64,000 bases of DNA from Oscillatoria salina IIICB1 (GCF_020144665.1 NZ_JAAHBQ010000036.1:370-64369); one strand, 5' to 3'; positions 1 to 9,407 are shown, counted from the first letter of the stretch. Numbers and translations are program-made. Notes: a model not told the origin generated them from the sequence alone.

Positions 1-112
1 AGTTTGTTGAGCACTAAAGTCCTCACTACGAATTTGCTAGTTTGTTGAGCACTAAAGTCCTCACTACGAACTCGCTAGTTTGTTGAGCACTAAAGTCCTC
101 ACTACGAATTTG
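1..112. repeat. 38-bp tandem repeat, three copies
   Basis: Three head-to-tail copies of a 38-bp unit start at 1, 39 and 77. Each contains TTGAGCACTAAAGTCCTCAC; the third copy runs out near 112, just before the chlM stop codon. Copies differ only at a few bases near the unit end (aatttgct versus aactcgct). The array may extend left beyond the window. The core resembles a dispersed intergenic repeat common in cyanobacteria; that link is from memory. It lies immediately 3' of chlM and could sit in its transcript tail. Confidence 0.9.
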
Positions 113-115
113 ATT

Positions 116-802
116 TTAACTACGAGTTGCTTCTAAAATACGCGAGAAGTAAAAGCGAGTGCTAGTCATTCCTTGACGTTGAATAGAAAAGCCGTTATCT
201 TGCAGAATTTTGAGAATATTTGCTTCACGATGTTGATAAGCGCGAGTCGTTTTAGAAGGTCCGGGAAAAAATTCGCCGATTTTTTTGAGTATAGTTAAAG
301 CAAAAGTTTTCGGTGCGAAACTAAGTATTAAACGAGATTCTGCCATACTTGCTAAATGAGAAATCATTTCGGCGGCTTTGTCTTCGGGATAGTGAATTAA
401 AACATCCAAACAAATAACTGTATGGTAGTTACCGCTAAGAGATTCTAAATCTTGTACTGCAAAGGTAAGATTACTGGTATTTTCTAACTTTTCGGCGGCT
501 TTTTCTTTGGCTTCACCAACCATTTTCTCGGAAATGTCGCTAGCGAAAACTTTTGCACCAGCTTCAGCGAGGGGAATGCTGAGACTACCTACACCACAAC
601 CTGCGTCACAGATGGAAATTTCCGCTAGGTTTTCGTCTTCTTTGAGCCAGATTACCACAGTGTCAATAGTTTGTTGGTGTCCGATGCGAATGTCTTGTTG
701 AACTTTGTTAACTTCGCCGTTACCATAGATTCTACGCCAGCGATCGAATCCGGTGGCGTTGAAGTATTCTTTAACTAAGGTTTTATCGTCGGTTGCGTTC
801 AT
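116..802 (-). CDS. chlM: Magnesium protoporphyrin IX methyltransferase
   Basis: ChlM transfers a methyl group from S-adenosylmethionine to the ring-C propionate of Mg-protoporphyrin IX, the step after Mg chelatase in chlorophyll synthesis. The 228-residue length fits the family. The N-terminus has the family-typical stretch YFNATGFDRWRRIYG (about residues 13-27). A class I Rossmann methyltransferase core follows: motif I DAGCGVGSLSIPLA near residues 66-79, an acidic residue in VFASDIS, and a CLDVLIHYP segment near 131-139. The start ATG at 802 gives a full-length protein. It is transcribed leftward, alone, with nagA upstream on the same strand but about 190 bp away across a repeat-filled gap, so it is probably a separate unit. 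Nothing appears broken. Confidence 0.95.
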   Translation of the reverse strand: MNATDDKTLVKEYFNATGFDRWRRIYGNGEVNKVQQDIRIGHQQTIDTVVIWLKEDENLAEISICDAGCGVGSLSIPLAEAGAKVFASDISEKMVGEAKEKAAEKLENTSNLTFAVQDLESLSGNYHTVICLDVLIHYPEDKAAEMISHLASMAESRLILSFAPKTFALTILKKIGEFFPGPSKTTRAYQHREANILKILQDNGFSIQRQGMTSTRFYFSRILEATRS

Positions 803-888
803 AAATTTCGATCTGTAATTTCTAATTTGGCTTATTAGTAACTCGATTGCTTATTATCGCTTGTTTTGTTGATTGTCTCGCATTTAGA

Positions 889-987
889 TCAGTTACCAGT
901 TATCAGTGAACAGTTATCAGTGACCAGTTAACAGTTTATCGTCCTTGTTTCCCAGTCCCCAATCCCCAGTCCCCAATCCCCAGTCAC
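889..987. repeat. Short tandem repeats: AGTTATC-type and CCCCAAT/CCCCAGT-type heptamers
   Basis: The gap between nagA and chlM holds two simple repeat families. From about 889 to 935 there are repeats of the type CAGTTATCAGTGA/ACCAGTTA. From about 950 to 987 there are alternating CCCCAGT and CCCCAAT heptamers. The second type matches the heptameric STRR sequences described in filamentous cyanobacteria. The same two families recur near 5.9, 7.4, 9.4, 11.9, 51.8 and 57.6 kb in this window. Confidence 0.85.
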
Positions 988-993
988 TAATCC

Positions 994-2142
994 CTACAAA
1001 CGTTCCCAAGTTAGTTTGGAGCTTGTTTGGTTAAAATGCCAGCGTAGCAGTGTGGCTGGTTTTCGGGGGCTGATTCCGGTTAAACCGATCGCGTTTCGAG
1101 GTGATTCGGTTGCGATCGCGATCGCTTCTCTGATTCCACAAATTCCCCACTCGACTAAGTTGGTTACTCCGACTAACAAGGGTAAGGTTGTTCCTGCTAA
1201 GGTACCATCTTCTAGTCTCGCTGTGCCGTTTTTGACTGTGATTTCGCGGTTATCCCACGGATACACTCCCTCTGGTAATCCTATCGGTGCGAGGGCATCG
1301 CTGACTAGAAAAAGCCTTTGTTCGTAGTTTGCTGCTTGTAGTAAAATTTGCAGCATGGTGGGGCAAATGTGCTGTCCGTCGGCGATGAAACCACATTTAA
1401 CTTGGGGATTTACTAAAGCCGCACCGAGCAATCCTGGTTGGCGATGGTGTAAACTGGGCATGGCGTTGAAGGCGTGAGTTACCATCGTTGCGCCTTGCTG
1501 AAAGGCTTGCTGGGCTTGAGTTTCGCTGGCGAGAGAATGACCTAAACTTACGGTAATCCCTAAAGATTTTAAGTAGGAAATTACTTTTCCTGTGGGTTCT
1601 AATTCTGGCGCGAGGGTGATTACTTTGACAATTTCAGCGTAATCTCCGAGAATTCGCTTGACATTTTCTTGATTTAATGGTAATAAATACTCGGCTGGAT
1701 GTGCGCCGCGTTTTTCTGAGTTGAGAAAAGGTCCTTCGAGGTGTACTCCGAGGATTTGGGCGTATTCTGGGGATGTCTTGCTGGTAAACTCGCTAATGAT
1801 GGAGAGCGATCGCTGGATCTTGGCGACAGATGTGGTAACTATGGTGGGTAAGAAAGCGTCTACTCCTTGTTGCCATAAAAATTGGCAAATTTTGTCTAGT
1901 AAGGGTAAATGCTGCTTTTCTAACTCAGGAAAGGCTAATCCTAAACCGCCGTTAATCTGTAAATCTACACCACCAAGGGAAATCCAGTCACCAGCAACGT
2001 CTAAAATTGGGCGAGATCTGTTAATTGGGGGAGAATCTGACATTGGCGCGATCGAGGCAATTTTACCATCCCGCAGCGAAATTAATTGTAAGTCTGGCGA
2101 AATGGGCAGCTTAGCGTTGATAATCTCGATATTATCTTTCAT
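994..2142 (-). CDS. nagA: N-acetylglucosamine-6-phosphate deacetylase
   Basis: NagA removes the acetyl group from GlcNAc-6-phosphate, giving glucosamine-6-phosphate for amino-sugar salvage or cell-wall recycling. The protein (382 aa) has the expected amidohydrolase landmarks in order: DLQINGGLG near residues 56-64, GVHLEGPFLN with a metal-binding Glu near 133-142, a metal His in LGHSLAS near 200, THAFNAM near 221-227, and the catalytic Asp in LVSDALAPIG near 280. Length is normal. It is divergent from purE with a 58-bp shared upstream region. No nagB or transporter gene is next to it, so recycling rather than an uptake operon is likely (inference). Confidence 0.93.
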   Translation of the reverse strand: MKDNIEIINAKLPISPDLQLISLRDGKIASIAPMSDSPPINRSRPILDVAGDWISLGGVDLQINGGLGLAFPELEKQHLPLLDKICQFLWQQGVDAFLPTIVTTSVAKIQRSLSIISEFTSKTSPEYAQILGVHLEGPFLNSEKRGAHPAEYLLPLNQENVKRILGDYAEIVKVITLAPELEPTGKVISYLKSLGITVSLGHSLASETQAQQAFQQGATMVTHAFNAMPSLHHRQPGLLGAALVNPQVKCGFIADGQHICPTMLQILLQAANYEQRLFLVSDALAPIGLPEGVYPWDNREITVKNGTARLEDGTLAGTTLPLLVGVTNLVEWGICGIREAIAIATESPRNAIGLTGISPRKPATLLRWHFNQTSSKLTWERL

Positions 2143-2200
2143 TTGGCGACAAAAACCTCTATTCTACAGCTAAATTATTCTTTATCCGATCGCAAATCTT

Positions 2201-2737
2201 ATGAGCGACAAACAACCTTTAATTGGTATTATCATGGGCAGCGACTCAGATTTGCCCACTATGCAAGCGGCGATCGCTGTCTGCGAAGATTTTGCTGTGG
2301 AATGCGAAGTAGCCATTGTGTCCGCGCACCGTACTCCCGAACGTATGGTAGAATACGCCCAAACTGCCCACACACGAGGGCTTAGAGTAATTATCGCTGG
2401 TGCTGGTGGCGCGGCACACCTTCCCGGCATGGTAGCATCTTTAACACCATTACCCGTAATTGGCGTACCTGTGGCTACTCGTCACCTTCAAGGTATTGAC
2501 TCCCTTTATTCGATCGTCCAAATGCCGAGAGGAATACCCGTCGCTACCGTAGCGATCGGTAATGCTCAAAATGCTGGTTTGCTTGCCGTGCAAATTCTCG
2601 CTTCTAGTAATCCAGAATTACTGGAAAAAGTTCAGCAATATCGTCAAAGTTTATCTCAATCTGTGTTGGATAAACAAACTAAACTCGAAGAGCTTGGCTA
2701 TCAAAAATACCTCAGCCAAATGTCCTCATCAAAATAG
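2201..2737 (+). CDS. purE: N5-carboxyaminoimidazole ribonucleotide mutase (AIR carboxylase catalytic subunit)
   Basis: PurE converts N5-CAIR to CAIR in de novo purine synthesis. The 178-residue protein has the class I PurE signature: GSDSDLPTM near residues 13-21 (phosphate and ribose binding), SAHRTPERM near 41-49 with the catalytic His, and [12 protein letters not shown] near 67-78. The ATG at 2201 places the first motif where it normally lies. The last 25 residues are a polar helix-like tail. purK, often adjacent in other bacteria, is not next to it here. It is divergent from nagA. Confidence 0.96.
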   Translation: MSDKQPLIGIIMGSDSDLPTMQAAIAVCEDFAVECEVAIVSAHRTPERMVEYAQTAHTRGLRVIIAGAGGAAHLPGMVASLTPLPVIGVPVATRHLQGIDSLYSIVQMPRGIPVATVAIGNAQNAGLLAVQILASSNPELLEKVQQYRQSLSQSVLDKQTKLEELGYQKYLSQMSSSK

Positions 2738-3376
2738 GAACAAAATTAGAGCGACAAAGAACTTTTATGCTTGTTGTTTTGACTGAGATACAGCTATTTT
2801 TTTCTTCAGAACGATGGCGAGATTTTTATTCTGAAAGGATAAATTTAACTTACCGATCTTGGCAAGAAAAATTAATAAAAATTCACAAATTAGCCAGAAT
2901 TAAATTAATACCTGTTTGCAATCAGTTATCTAGTTGATTAACTTGGCGGAAAACTAACGATAAACGTCGCTCGACATAACTCGATAACGGTTGTAAGACA
3001 GGCAAACTTAGCTTAGTAGGCGTAATTTAAATTTTGCAATCATCGAAAAAATGTATTGTTTGATACAGAAAAATTCACCAAGAAAATACAGAATTTGAAG
3101 ATTTCAATTACACGACAGTAACTATGGCAAAAAAAAGACAGTCCCTTGACGGTTTTGCCAGTTATCTGTAATTTTTTTATACACAAGAGTGTAAGATGGC
3201 AGATAAAACTCGGCAATTGATTTGGGAGCGAGTAAAGAAACCAAATTACCGAAACAAAATTGAGTTGAGCGAAAATCAACCAAAGACTGTCATAATTGCT
3301 CCTAGTTAGCGAAGAGCTAAGTAAAAGGTTATTAACGAAAACCGTGCTGTAATTTTCGATTTTTCTGTAAAGTTAA
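2738..3376. other. 639-bp intergenic region upstream of amt
   Basis: No convincing gene lies here. A 56-codon open frame runs from ATG 2767 to TGA 2937 on the plus strand (begins MLVVLTEIQLFFSS); it has no recognisable domain and no clear ribosome site and may be a gene remnant. An 8-bp perfect inverted repeat, TGGCAAAA at 3125-3132 and TTTTGCCA at 3153-3160, has a 20-bp loop. I looked for an NtcA box (GTA-N8-TAC) before amt, expected for an ammonium transporter, and saw no canonical match. The amt promoter presumably lies in the last 200 bp. Confidence 0.5.
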
Positions 3377-4924
3377 GTGATGATGTCTAAAACAAAACTC
3401 AAACAAGAAAAGTCGCACTTCCCAAATAGACGAGTAGAGTCTCAGACAAAAACCCGTTATTTGTGGGATGCGCCGATCTTCGAGCCAATAAGAGCGATCG
3501 CCGGGAGATTTTCTTTTTACTGGCTAGCTTGTATTCCCCTCACAGCATTGATTGTCGTGATTTGGAATGCAGCAGCAGTAGCCCAAGGCTTCGATCCACC
3601 AGAAGATGTAGCAGAACTCAAAGTAGTTCTCGACTCAATCTTTCTGTTAGTAGCATCGGTACTGGTAATCTTCATGAATGCCGGATTCGGAATGCTGGAA
3701 ACAGGATTTTGTCGGCAGAAAAACGCCGTGAACATTTTGGCAAAAAACCTAATTGTGTTTGCGATCGCCACAATCGCGTACTGGGCGATCGGTTTTGCCT
3801 TAATGTACGGCGAAGGAAACACCTTTATGGGTTTAAATGGCTTCTTCTTTAGCGGCGATGCTGCCGCTTACGGAGACGCAGAATATCCCGAAGCAGTACC
3901 GATCGCGATTTCCTTCCTCTTCCAAGTCGCTTTCGCCGCCACCGCAGCAACCATTGTCTCCGGTGCAGTCGCCGAAAGAATCAAATTCGATGCCTTTTTA
4001 ATCTTCAGCTTTTTGTTAGTTGCCATTTCCTACCCCATTACCGGACGTTGGCTGTGGGACGGAGAATGGCTTTCAGGAATCTTTGGAGTTGGTTTTATTG
4101 ACTTTGCCGGATCGACAATCGTTCACTCAGTAGGTGGTTGGGCAGCCTTAATGGGAGCAGCTTTTCTCGGACCCCGTCTCGGCAAATATAGCGACGGTAG
4201 AATCAACGCCATTCCCGGTCATAACATGAGTATTGCCACCCTAGGCTGTCTCATCCTCTGGATTGGCTGGTTTGGCTTCAACCCAGGTTCCGAATTAGCT
4301 GCAACCGCGAACGTACCTTATATTGCCTTAACCACAAACTTAGCAGCCGCAGCAGGTGGCGTAACCTCAACCATTACTTCTTGGGTAAAAGACGGCAAGC
4401 CAGACTTATCGATGATTATCAACGGTATTTTGGCAGGATTAGTCGCCATTACCGCCGGATGTGCTTCCGTCGGCTACTTCTCAGCAATTATCATTGGTGG
4501 GATTGGTGGGGTACTCGTAGTTTTCTCTGTCTCCTTCTTTGACAGCATCCACATTGACGATCCCGTCGGTGCAACCTCAGTTCACTTAGTTAACGGCGTT
4601 TGGGGAACCTTGGCTGTTGGTTTATTTGCCACCGAAGGCGGTCTTTTATTTGGCGGCGGTATTACTCAGTTATTAGCCCAAATCATTGGTATTCTCGTCA
4701 TTGGTGGGTTCACTGTCTTATTTAGCACCATCGTCTGGTTAGCTTTAAAAGCAACTCTGGGTATTCGTGTTAGTGCCGAAGAAGAAATTCACGGCTTAGA
4801 TATCGGCGAACACGGAATGGAAGCCTACGCTGGCTTTGTCAAAGAATCTGACGTTTTGACTGGTGGTATGGGTGCTGGCATTAGTGGCGTTAGTGAAATG
4901 CCTCATAGTTCAGAAGTCTCATAG
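3377..4924 (+). CDS. amt: Ammonium transporter (Amt/MEP/Rh family)
   Basis: This inner-membrane channel takes up ammonium. The protein has 515 residues with about 11 membrane helices after residue 70. Family landmarks are present: [16 protein letters not shown] near residues 104-119, [13 protein letters not shown] near 194-206, the first pore His in [12 protein letters not shown] near 245-256, [10 protein letters not shown] near 306, and the second pore His in [12 protein letters not shown] near 396-407. The N-terminus is unusual: about 45 polar, basic residues precede a hydrophobic stretch ending AAAVAQG, which looks like a signal peptide. Typical cyanobacterial Amt proteins start close to that stretch, but no later ATG exists before residue 100, so the ATG at 3377 is kept. 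No glnK/glnB gene is adjacent. A terminator candidate follows. Confidence 0.95.
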   Translation: MMMSKTKLKQEKSHFPNRRVESQTKTRYLWDAPIFEPIRAIAGRFSFYWLACIPLTALIVVIWNAAAVAQGFDPPEDVAELKVVLDSIFLLVASVLVIFMNAGFGMLETGFCRQKNAVNILAKNLIVFAIATIAYWAIGFALMYGEGNTFMGLNGFFFSGDAAAYGDAEYPEAVPIAISFLFQVAFAATAATIVSGAVAERIKFDAFLIFSFLLVAISYPITGRWLWDGEWLSGIFGVGFIDFAGSTIVHSVGGWAALMGAAFLGPRLGKYSDGRINAIPGHNMSIATLGCLILWIGWFGFNPGSELAATANVPYIALTTNLAAAAGGVTSTITSWVKDGKPDLSMIINGILAGLVAITAGCASVGYFSAIIIGGIGGVLVVFSVSFFDSIHIDDPVGATSVHLVNGVWGTLAVGLFATEGGLLFGGGITQLLAQIIGILVIGGFTVLFSTIVWLALKATLGIRVSAEEEIHGLDIGEHGMEAYAGFVKESDVLTGGMGAGISGVSEMPHSSEVS

Positions 4925-4980
4925 TTGAATTGCGATCGCCCTCAAACAACAAATAACTGGCAAAATTTGCCGGAAAATCA

Positions 4981-5037
4981 ACCCGCTTAGTAACAAAGAA
5001 TGCTTGCATCCTGAGTTGAAGGCGGGTATTTTTTGTT
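4981..5037 (+). terminator. Candidate terminator after amt
   Basis: ACCCGC at 4981-4986 pairs with GCGGGT at 5022-5027, followed by ATTTTTTGTT. The loop is long (about 35 nt) and may contain minor pairing. Its position 56 nt after the amt stop and the T run support an intrinsic terminator, but the short stem makes it modest. Confidence 0.55.
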
Positions 5038-5060
5038 AAAAAGGTGTTGGAGCTTGCTTT

Positions 5061-5966
5061 GTGCGTATTACCTTGAAACGTTATCCTCGTTGGGCAGTTT
5101 GGTCTTTAGCTACTAACGGATTGTTAATCCTGGCGATCGCGTTTGTCGTAGTGCGTCAGCAAATTTGGTCAAAGCGATCTTGGGCAAGTTCCTCGCTTCC
5201 CTCGGTTAAATTAGAAATGCCGACTGCGATTCCCAGCCCCGAATTAGGCGAGCGACACCAACTTAATTATCAGCAATGGGTAGCACTCTTGGCAACCGAA
5301 GCCGAAGTAGCAGCCAAAAATCAACCGGAAAATCTCCATATTCTTCTCGGTGACTCAATTAGTTTGTGGTTTCCGCCAGAATTGTTACCCGAAAACAAAA
5401 CTTGGCTCAATCAAGGAATTTCGGGGGAAACCTCTCTAGGATTGCTCAGACGCTTGGAATTAATCGACAAAACTGAACCAGAATTCATTTTTGTGATGAT
5501 TGGGATCAACGACTTACTCAAGGGAATACCAGATCATACAGTCGTCGCCAATCAGCGCCTAATCGTGCGTTATTTGCAGCGCGTCCATCCCGAAGCCAAA
5601 ATAATTATCCAGTCAGTTTTACCTCACAGTGCCGAAAAAGCCACCTGGGAAGGAAAAGATCGTCTGTTAGAGATTCCCAACGATCGCATCCAAAAAATCA
5701 ACCACCGTCTCGAAGCGATCGCACGAGAGCAAAATATTATTTATCTTGACCTCTACTCGCTCTTTGCCGACACTCAAGGTAATCTAAGAACAGAGTTGAG
5801 TACCGATGGTTTACATCTCAACCACGAAGGTTACAAACTCTGGCGTACTGCTCTTTTAGTAACAACTCAGTTATCACGTAGCCGCATTTACCAGTTATCA
5901 GTAGAGATTGGAGACAAGGAAGAGGGGGAGACAAGGAGGACAAGGAGGACAAGCAAGATAAACTGA
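5061..5966 (+). CDS. GDSL/SGNH-family lipase or esterase, N-terminally anchored
   Basis: This is an SGNH-type hydrolase of unknown substrate, probably acting outside the cytoplasm. A GTG start at 5061 gives 301 residues. A hydrophobic segment (about residues 13-30) is a signal anchor. Block I is HILLGDSISLWFP near residues 93-105 with the catalytic Ser. Block II (Gly) is in NQGISGETSLG near 116. Block III is VMIGINDLLKG near 145-155. Block V is the D-x-x-H in STDGLHLNHEG near 247-257. The last ~30 residues (basic, Arg/Glu/Thr-rich) are encoded by the left arm of an inverted repeat (5873-5976), so the native C-terminus has probably been overwritten by repeat DNA. The catalytic core is intact. 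Thioesterase/lysophospholipase-like activity is typical of the family; no specific substrate can be assigned. Confidence 0.88.
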   Translation: MRITLKRYPRWAVWSLATNGLLILAIAFVVVRQQIWSKRSWASSSLPSVKLEMPTAIPSPELGERHQLNYQQWVALLATEAEVAAKNQPENLHILLGDSISLWFPPELLPENKTWLNQGISGETSLGLLRRLELIDKTEPEFIFVMIGINDLLKGIPDHTVVANQRLIVRYLQRVHPEAKIIIQSVLPHSAEKATWEGKDRLLEIPNDRIQKINHRLEAIAREQNIIYLDLYSLFADTQGNLRTELSTDGLHLNHEGYKLWRTALLVTTQLSRSRIYQLSVEIGDKEEGETRRTRRTSKIN

Positions 5967-6125
5967 TAACTGGTAACTGATAACTGGTAACCGATAACTG
6001 GTAACCGATAACTGGTAACTGTTCACTGATAACTGGTAACTGATAACTGATAACTGGTAACTGGTAACTGATAACTGGTAACTGATAACTGGTAACTGAT
6101 AACTGGTAACTGATAACTGAACCCA
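5873..6125. repeat. Iteron-like array and left arm of inverted repeat flanking ispH
   Basis: From 5873 to about 5976 lies a block (ATCACGTAGCCGCATTTA, then GA-rich DNA, then CAAGATAAACTGATAACTGG) whose reverse complement recurs at about 7451-7561. After it, 5961-6125 is a dense array of GATAACTGGTAACT-type units, roughly 12-14 bp each, in slightly varied order. The array sits directly upstream of ispH and overlaps the end of the GDSL gene. Spurious open frames full of SYQLPVI arise from it; they are not genes. Confidence 0.9.
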
Positions 6126-6173
6126 ATCACCAATCACCAACTATCAAATAGCAAATAGTAACTAACAAAAAAC

Positions 6174-7376
6174 ATGGATACAAAAGCTTTCAAACGTTCC
6201 TTACACGAATCTAAAAATTATCATCGCCGAGGATTCGGTCATCAAGCCGAAATCACTAACCTTTTAAATACAGAATATCAAAGTAATCTTATTCAAGAAA
6301 TTCGCAATAATAACTACCGACTGCAAAAAGGAAATGTCACCATTCGTCTAGCAGAAGCCTTTGGCTTTTGTTGGGGTGTAGAGCGTGCAGTCGCAATGGC
6401 TTACGAAACTCGCAAGCATTTCCCTAACGAACGAATTTGGATTACTAACGAAGTGATTCATAATCCTTCGGTAAATCAACGTTTGCGGGACATGAACGTT
6501 CAGTTTATACCTGTAGAAAACGGCGAAAAAAACTTTTCTGTAGTAGATTCGGCTGATGTAGTAATTTTACCTGCCTTTGGTGCTAGCGTCAGCGAAATGC
6601 AACTGCTGAACGATAAAGGCTGTACAATTGTTGATACAACTTGTCCTTGGGTTTCTAAAGTTTGGAATTCTGTAGAAAAGCATAAAAAACGCAATTACAC
6701 TTCAATTATTCACGGCAAATACAAACATGAAGAAACAGTCGCTACGAGTTCATTTGCTGATAAATACCTGGTGGTACTGAATTTAGAACAAGGAAATTAT
6801 GTTGCTAATTACATTCTTAACGGCGGATCTCGCGAAGAATTTCTAGCAAAATTTGCTCAAGCTTATTCGCCCGGATTCGACCCAGATAAGGATTTGGAGC
6901 GAATTGGCATTGCTAACCAAACAACCATGCTCAAGAGCGAAACAGAACAGATTGGTAAGTTATTTGAACGTACCATGCTGAAAAAGTATGGTCCCACAGC
7001 ACTCAACGAACATTATTTAAGCTTTAATACCATTTGTGACGCTACCCAAGAACGTCAAGATGCGATGTTAAATTTAGTTGAAGAAGACCTTGATTTGATG
7101 GTAGTAATTGGTGGTTTCAATTCTTCCAATACAACTCATTTACAAGAAATTGCGATTGAAAGAGGTATTCCTTCGTATCATATTGATAGCGGCGATCGCA
7201 TCGGTCCGGGAAACAAAATCGAACACAAACCTTTAGGTAAAGACATTGAAGTGCAAGAAAATTGGCTACCCGACGGTGAAATTACGATCGGTGTCACATC
7301 CGGTGCATCAACTCCAGATCGGATTGTCGAGGAGGCGATCGCTAAAATTCTAGCATTAAAAATGGCTCTGGTTTAA
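6174..7376 (+). CDS. ispH: 4-hydroxy-3-methylbut-2-enyl diphosphate reductase
   Basis: IspH performs the last step of the MEP isoprenoid pathway, reducing HMBPP to IPP and DMAPP with a 4Fe-4S cluster. It therefore supplies carotenoids, the chlorophyll phytyl chain and the terpene precursors used by the geosmin synthase in this window. The 400-residue length is typical of the long cyanobacterial/plant form with an N-terminal extension of about 60 residues. The three cluster cysteines are visible in [11 protein letters not shown] near residue 66, [12 protein letters not shown] near 157, and [12 protein letters not shown] near 287. [11 protein letters not shown] near 319 is in the substrate-binding region. 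The start ATG at 6174 follows the repeat array by about 50 bp. The gene lies between two arms of an inverted repeat. Confidence 0.95.
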   Translation: MDTKAFKRSLHESKNYHRRGFGHQAEITNLLNTEYQSNLIQEIRNNNYRLQKGNVTIRLAEAFGFCWGVERAVAMAYETRKHFPNERIWITNEVIHNPSVNQRLRDMNVQFIPVENGEKNFSVVDSADVVILPAFGASVSEMQLLNDKGCTIVDTTCPWVSKVWNSVEKHKKRNYTSIIHGKYKHEETVATSSFADKYLVVLNLEQGNYVANYILNGGSREEFLAKFAQAYSPGFDPDKDLERIGIANQTTMLKSETEQIGKLFERTMLKKYGPTALNEHYLSFNTICDATQERQDAMLNLVEEDLDLMVVIGGFNSSNTTHLQEIAIERGIPSYHIDSGDRIGPGNKIEHKPLGKDIEVQENWLPDGEITIGVTSGASTPDRIVEEAIAKILALKMALV

Positions 7377-7394
7377 TGGCGATCGGGGATTGGG

Positions 7395-7590
7395 GACTGG
7401 GGACTGGGTTCAGTTATCAGTGAACAGTTACCAGTTATCAGTTACCAGTGAACAGTTACCAGTTATCAGTTTATCTTGCTTGTCCTCCTTGTCCTCCCTT
7501 GTCTCCCCCCTCTTCCTTGTCTCCAATCTCTACTGATAACTTATAAATGCGGCTACGTGATAAATGCGGCTACGTGATAACTGATAACCC
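7395..7590. repeat. Right arm of inverted repeat plus short tandem repeats
   Basis: The 309-bp gap between ispH and the NDH-2 gene is mostly repeats. GGGGACT heptamers run at about 7390-7410 and CAGTTATCAGTGA-type units at 7410-7470. The block 7451-7561 is the near-perfect reverse complement of 5873-5980 (two substitutions and two one-base indels by eye). A 21-bp unit (AAATGCGGCTACGTGATA core) is duplicated at 7545-7580. The last ~90 bp before the next gene show nothing I recognise. Confidence 0.9.
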
Positions 7591-7685
7591 CCTCCTCCCC
7601 ATCCATCTCCCAAGTCTTCCTTGGGGTAGACGTAAAGAAAATTGAGACTTGTAAAGCTGTATGCAGAAAGATTTATTACAGAGCA

Positions 7686-8987
7686 ATGAAGGGATCTCGA
7701 ACTCCTAGAGTAGTAATTATTGGGGCTGGTTTTGCGGGTTTAAAAGCAACTCAATTGCTCGGAAATTCGGCATTAGAGATCTCCTTAATCGATCGCCACA
7801 ACTACCATAGCTTCATTCCTTTACTATATCAGGTAGCAACAGCACAACTATCACCAGAGCAAATAGCATATCCAATTCGTCAAGCTTTGCGAAAACTTAC
7901 AAACGTACGTTTCATAGTTGCCGAAGTCAAGCGAATTGATTTCACCGAGCGAGTCGTGCAAACTGAAGATAGCGCGATCGCCTACGATTATCTAATTATT
8001 GCCACCGGAAGTCAAGCAAAATATTTAGGGGTACCAGGTGCAGCCGATTACACTTTCGGAATTAGAACCTTACCACAAGCTATTCAGTTACGAACTCGTA
8101 TTATTACCTGTTTTGAACAAGCACAGCAAGAGCAAGATCCGACGACAAAACAACATTTACTTACTTTTATTATCGTCGGTGGCGGAACTACGGGCGTAGA
8201 ATTAGCCGGAGGAATAAGCGAACTAATTCGCGATACGCTGGTTTTTTCTTATCCCCAAATCAATCCAGAACAAGTGCGGATAATCTTAATTCAGTCTGGA
8301 AATTGTCTGCTTCCAAAATTTCCTAAACGACTTGCTAAACGCGCCGAAATTTATTTACGCAAAATTGGCGTTAAAGTACATTTAAATACCAAAGTTAGCG
8401 CAGTTAGACCTAACATAGTTCATTTAGAAGACGACACAGAAATTGAAGCAGGAACGATAATTTGGACAGCAGGAATAGAAGCAGCTAAACCTAAAACTAG
8501 CGCCGATCTCAAAATAGCCGCAAAAGAGAAAATTGTTGTTCTTTCTACTCTCCAATTACCAGAATATCCAGAAGTTTATGCTGTGGGTGATGTGGCTTAT
8601 TTCGAGCAAAACGATCGACCGCTTATCGGTGTAGCCCAAGTTGCACTCCAACAAGGAACAGCCGCCGCCGAAAATATTCAGTTACAATTACAAGAAATGC
8701 CAGCTAAACCTTTTATTTACAATCATAAAGGTAGAGCAGCAATTATTGCTCGTAATGCTGGAGTTGCTAAAACGAATAAATGCAACCTAACTGGTCTTTG
8801 GGGTTGGTTATTGTGGTCGCTCGTACACTTATATTATCTTCCTGGTAAGCGGAATAAAATAGAAGTTCTCTTGAATTGGATTTTTGATTATTTTCGTCTT
8901 CCTCGCCGCTATTGTCAAATTTTGCCTTTAGAAAATGAGGAAATATCTTTAGATTCGGAATTTGATGCTGAAACAAAAAAATGGTAA
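7686..8987 (+). CDS. Type II NAD(P)H dehydrogenase-like FAD oxidoreductase
   Basis: Probably a single-subunit, non-proton-pumping NAD(P)H:quinone oxidoreductase attached to the membrane surface (Ndb type). The 433 residues show the two-dinucleotide-fold layout. The FAD site is VVIIGAGFAGLKA near residues 9-21, a second FAD motif with YDYLIIATGSQAKY lies near 100, the NADH site FIIVGGGTTGVELAGG is near 160-175, and the FAD-contacting EVYAVGDVAYF is near 298-308. The C-terminal region (about 365-400) is hydrophobic, as expected for membrane attachment. The ATG at 7686 places the first fold directly at the N-terminus. The next gene starts 6 nt after its stop, so the two are probably co-transcribed. 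Assignment to NdbA, NdbB or NdbC is not attempted. Confidence 0.88.
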   Translation: MKGSRTPRVVIIGAGFAGLKATQLLGNSALEISLIDRHNYHSFIPLLYQVATAQLSPEQIAYPIRQALRKLTNVRFIVAEVKRIDFTERVVQTEDSAIAYDYLIIATGSQAKYLGVPGAADYTFGIRTLPQAIQLRTRIITCFEQAQQEQDPTTKQHLLTFIIVGGGTTGVELAGGISELIRDTLVFSYPQINPEQVRIILIQSGNCLLPKFPKRLAKRAEIYLRKIGVKVHLNTKVSAVRPNIVHLEDDTEIEAGTIIWTAGIEAAKPKTSADLKIAAKEKIVVLSTLQLPEYPEVYAVGDVAYFEQNDRPLIGVAQVALQQGTAAAENIQLQLQEMPAKPFIYNHKGRAAIIARNAGVAKTNKCNLTGLWGWLLWSLVHLYYLPGKRNKIEVLLNWIFDYFRLPRRYCQILPLENEEISLDSEFDAETKKW

Positions 8988-8993
8988 TTTAAG

Positions 8994-9370
8994 ATGAAAT
9001 ATCTTCCTTTAATTGCACGAGTTTTTATTGCTTTGATTTTCTTTTACGCTGGAATAAAAAATTTACTTGGCTTTGCAAGTATGGTTGGAGTTTTATCTGA
9101 AAAAGGTATTTTTTACCGGAATTAATGTTATTCGCTAGTATAGTTTTCCAAGTTCTTGGTGCTGTTTTGTTAGTCGTGGGTTATAAAGCTCGTTGGGGAG
9201 GAATTTTATTAATTGTGTTTTTGATTCCTACTACCTTGATTTTTCATAACTTTTGGGTTAATCCAGAAGAGACAATTGCTTTTTTCAAGAATTTAGCTTT
9301 AATTGGAGCCTTATTACAAGTTTATTATTATGGTGCGGGACCTGTAAGTTTAGAGCGAAAAAGTTTGTAG
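8994..9370 (+). pseudogene. DoxX-family membrane protein, frameshifted
   Basis: Two open segments together make a complete DoxX-like protein of about 125 residues with four membrane helices. Segment one starts at ATG 8994 (MKYLPLIARVFIALIFFYAG) and reads to TAA 9125-9127. Segment two, in another frame, carries LMLFASIVFQVLGAVLLV and GYKARWGGILLIVF. They join at a run of six T at 9109-9114: with seven T the reading would be EKGIFLPELMLFASIVF, matching the conserved loop of the family. So one base appears missing. It may be a real mutation, a slippage site or a sequence error. It lies 6 nt after the NDH-2 gene, and a DoxX protein beside a quinone-linked oxidoreductase suggests a shared redox role (inference). 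The C-terminus is intact. Confidence 0.85.
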
Positions 9371-9407
9371 GTATGTAGAGAAGTTTACGGTCTTTAGTAA
9401 ACAGGAG

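Noticed and set aside
3180-3376. NtcA binding site upstream of amt
   Set aside because: No GTA-N8-TAC match at a suitable distance; pairs with other spacing (GTA-N12-TAC near 3234) are not credible.
5818-6140. Open frames rich in SYQLPVI repeats
   Set aside because: Direct translation of the GATAACTGGTAACT array; no conserved protein, and several frames are open only because the unit lacks stops.
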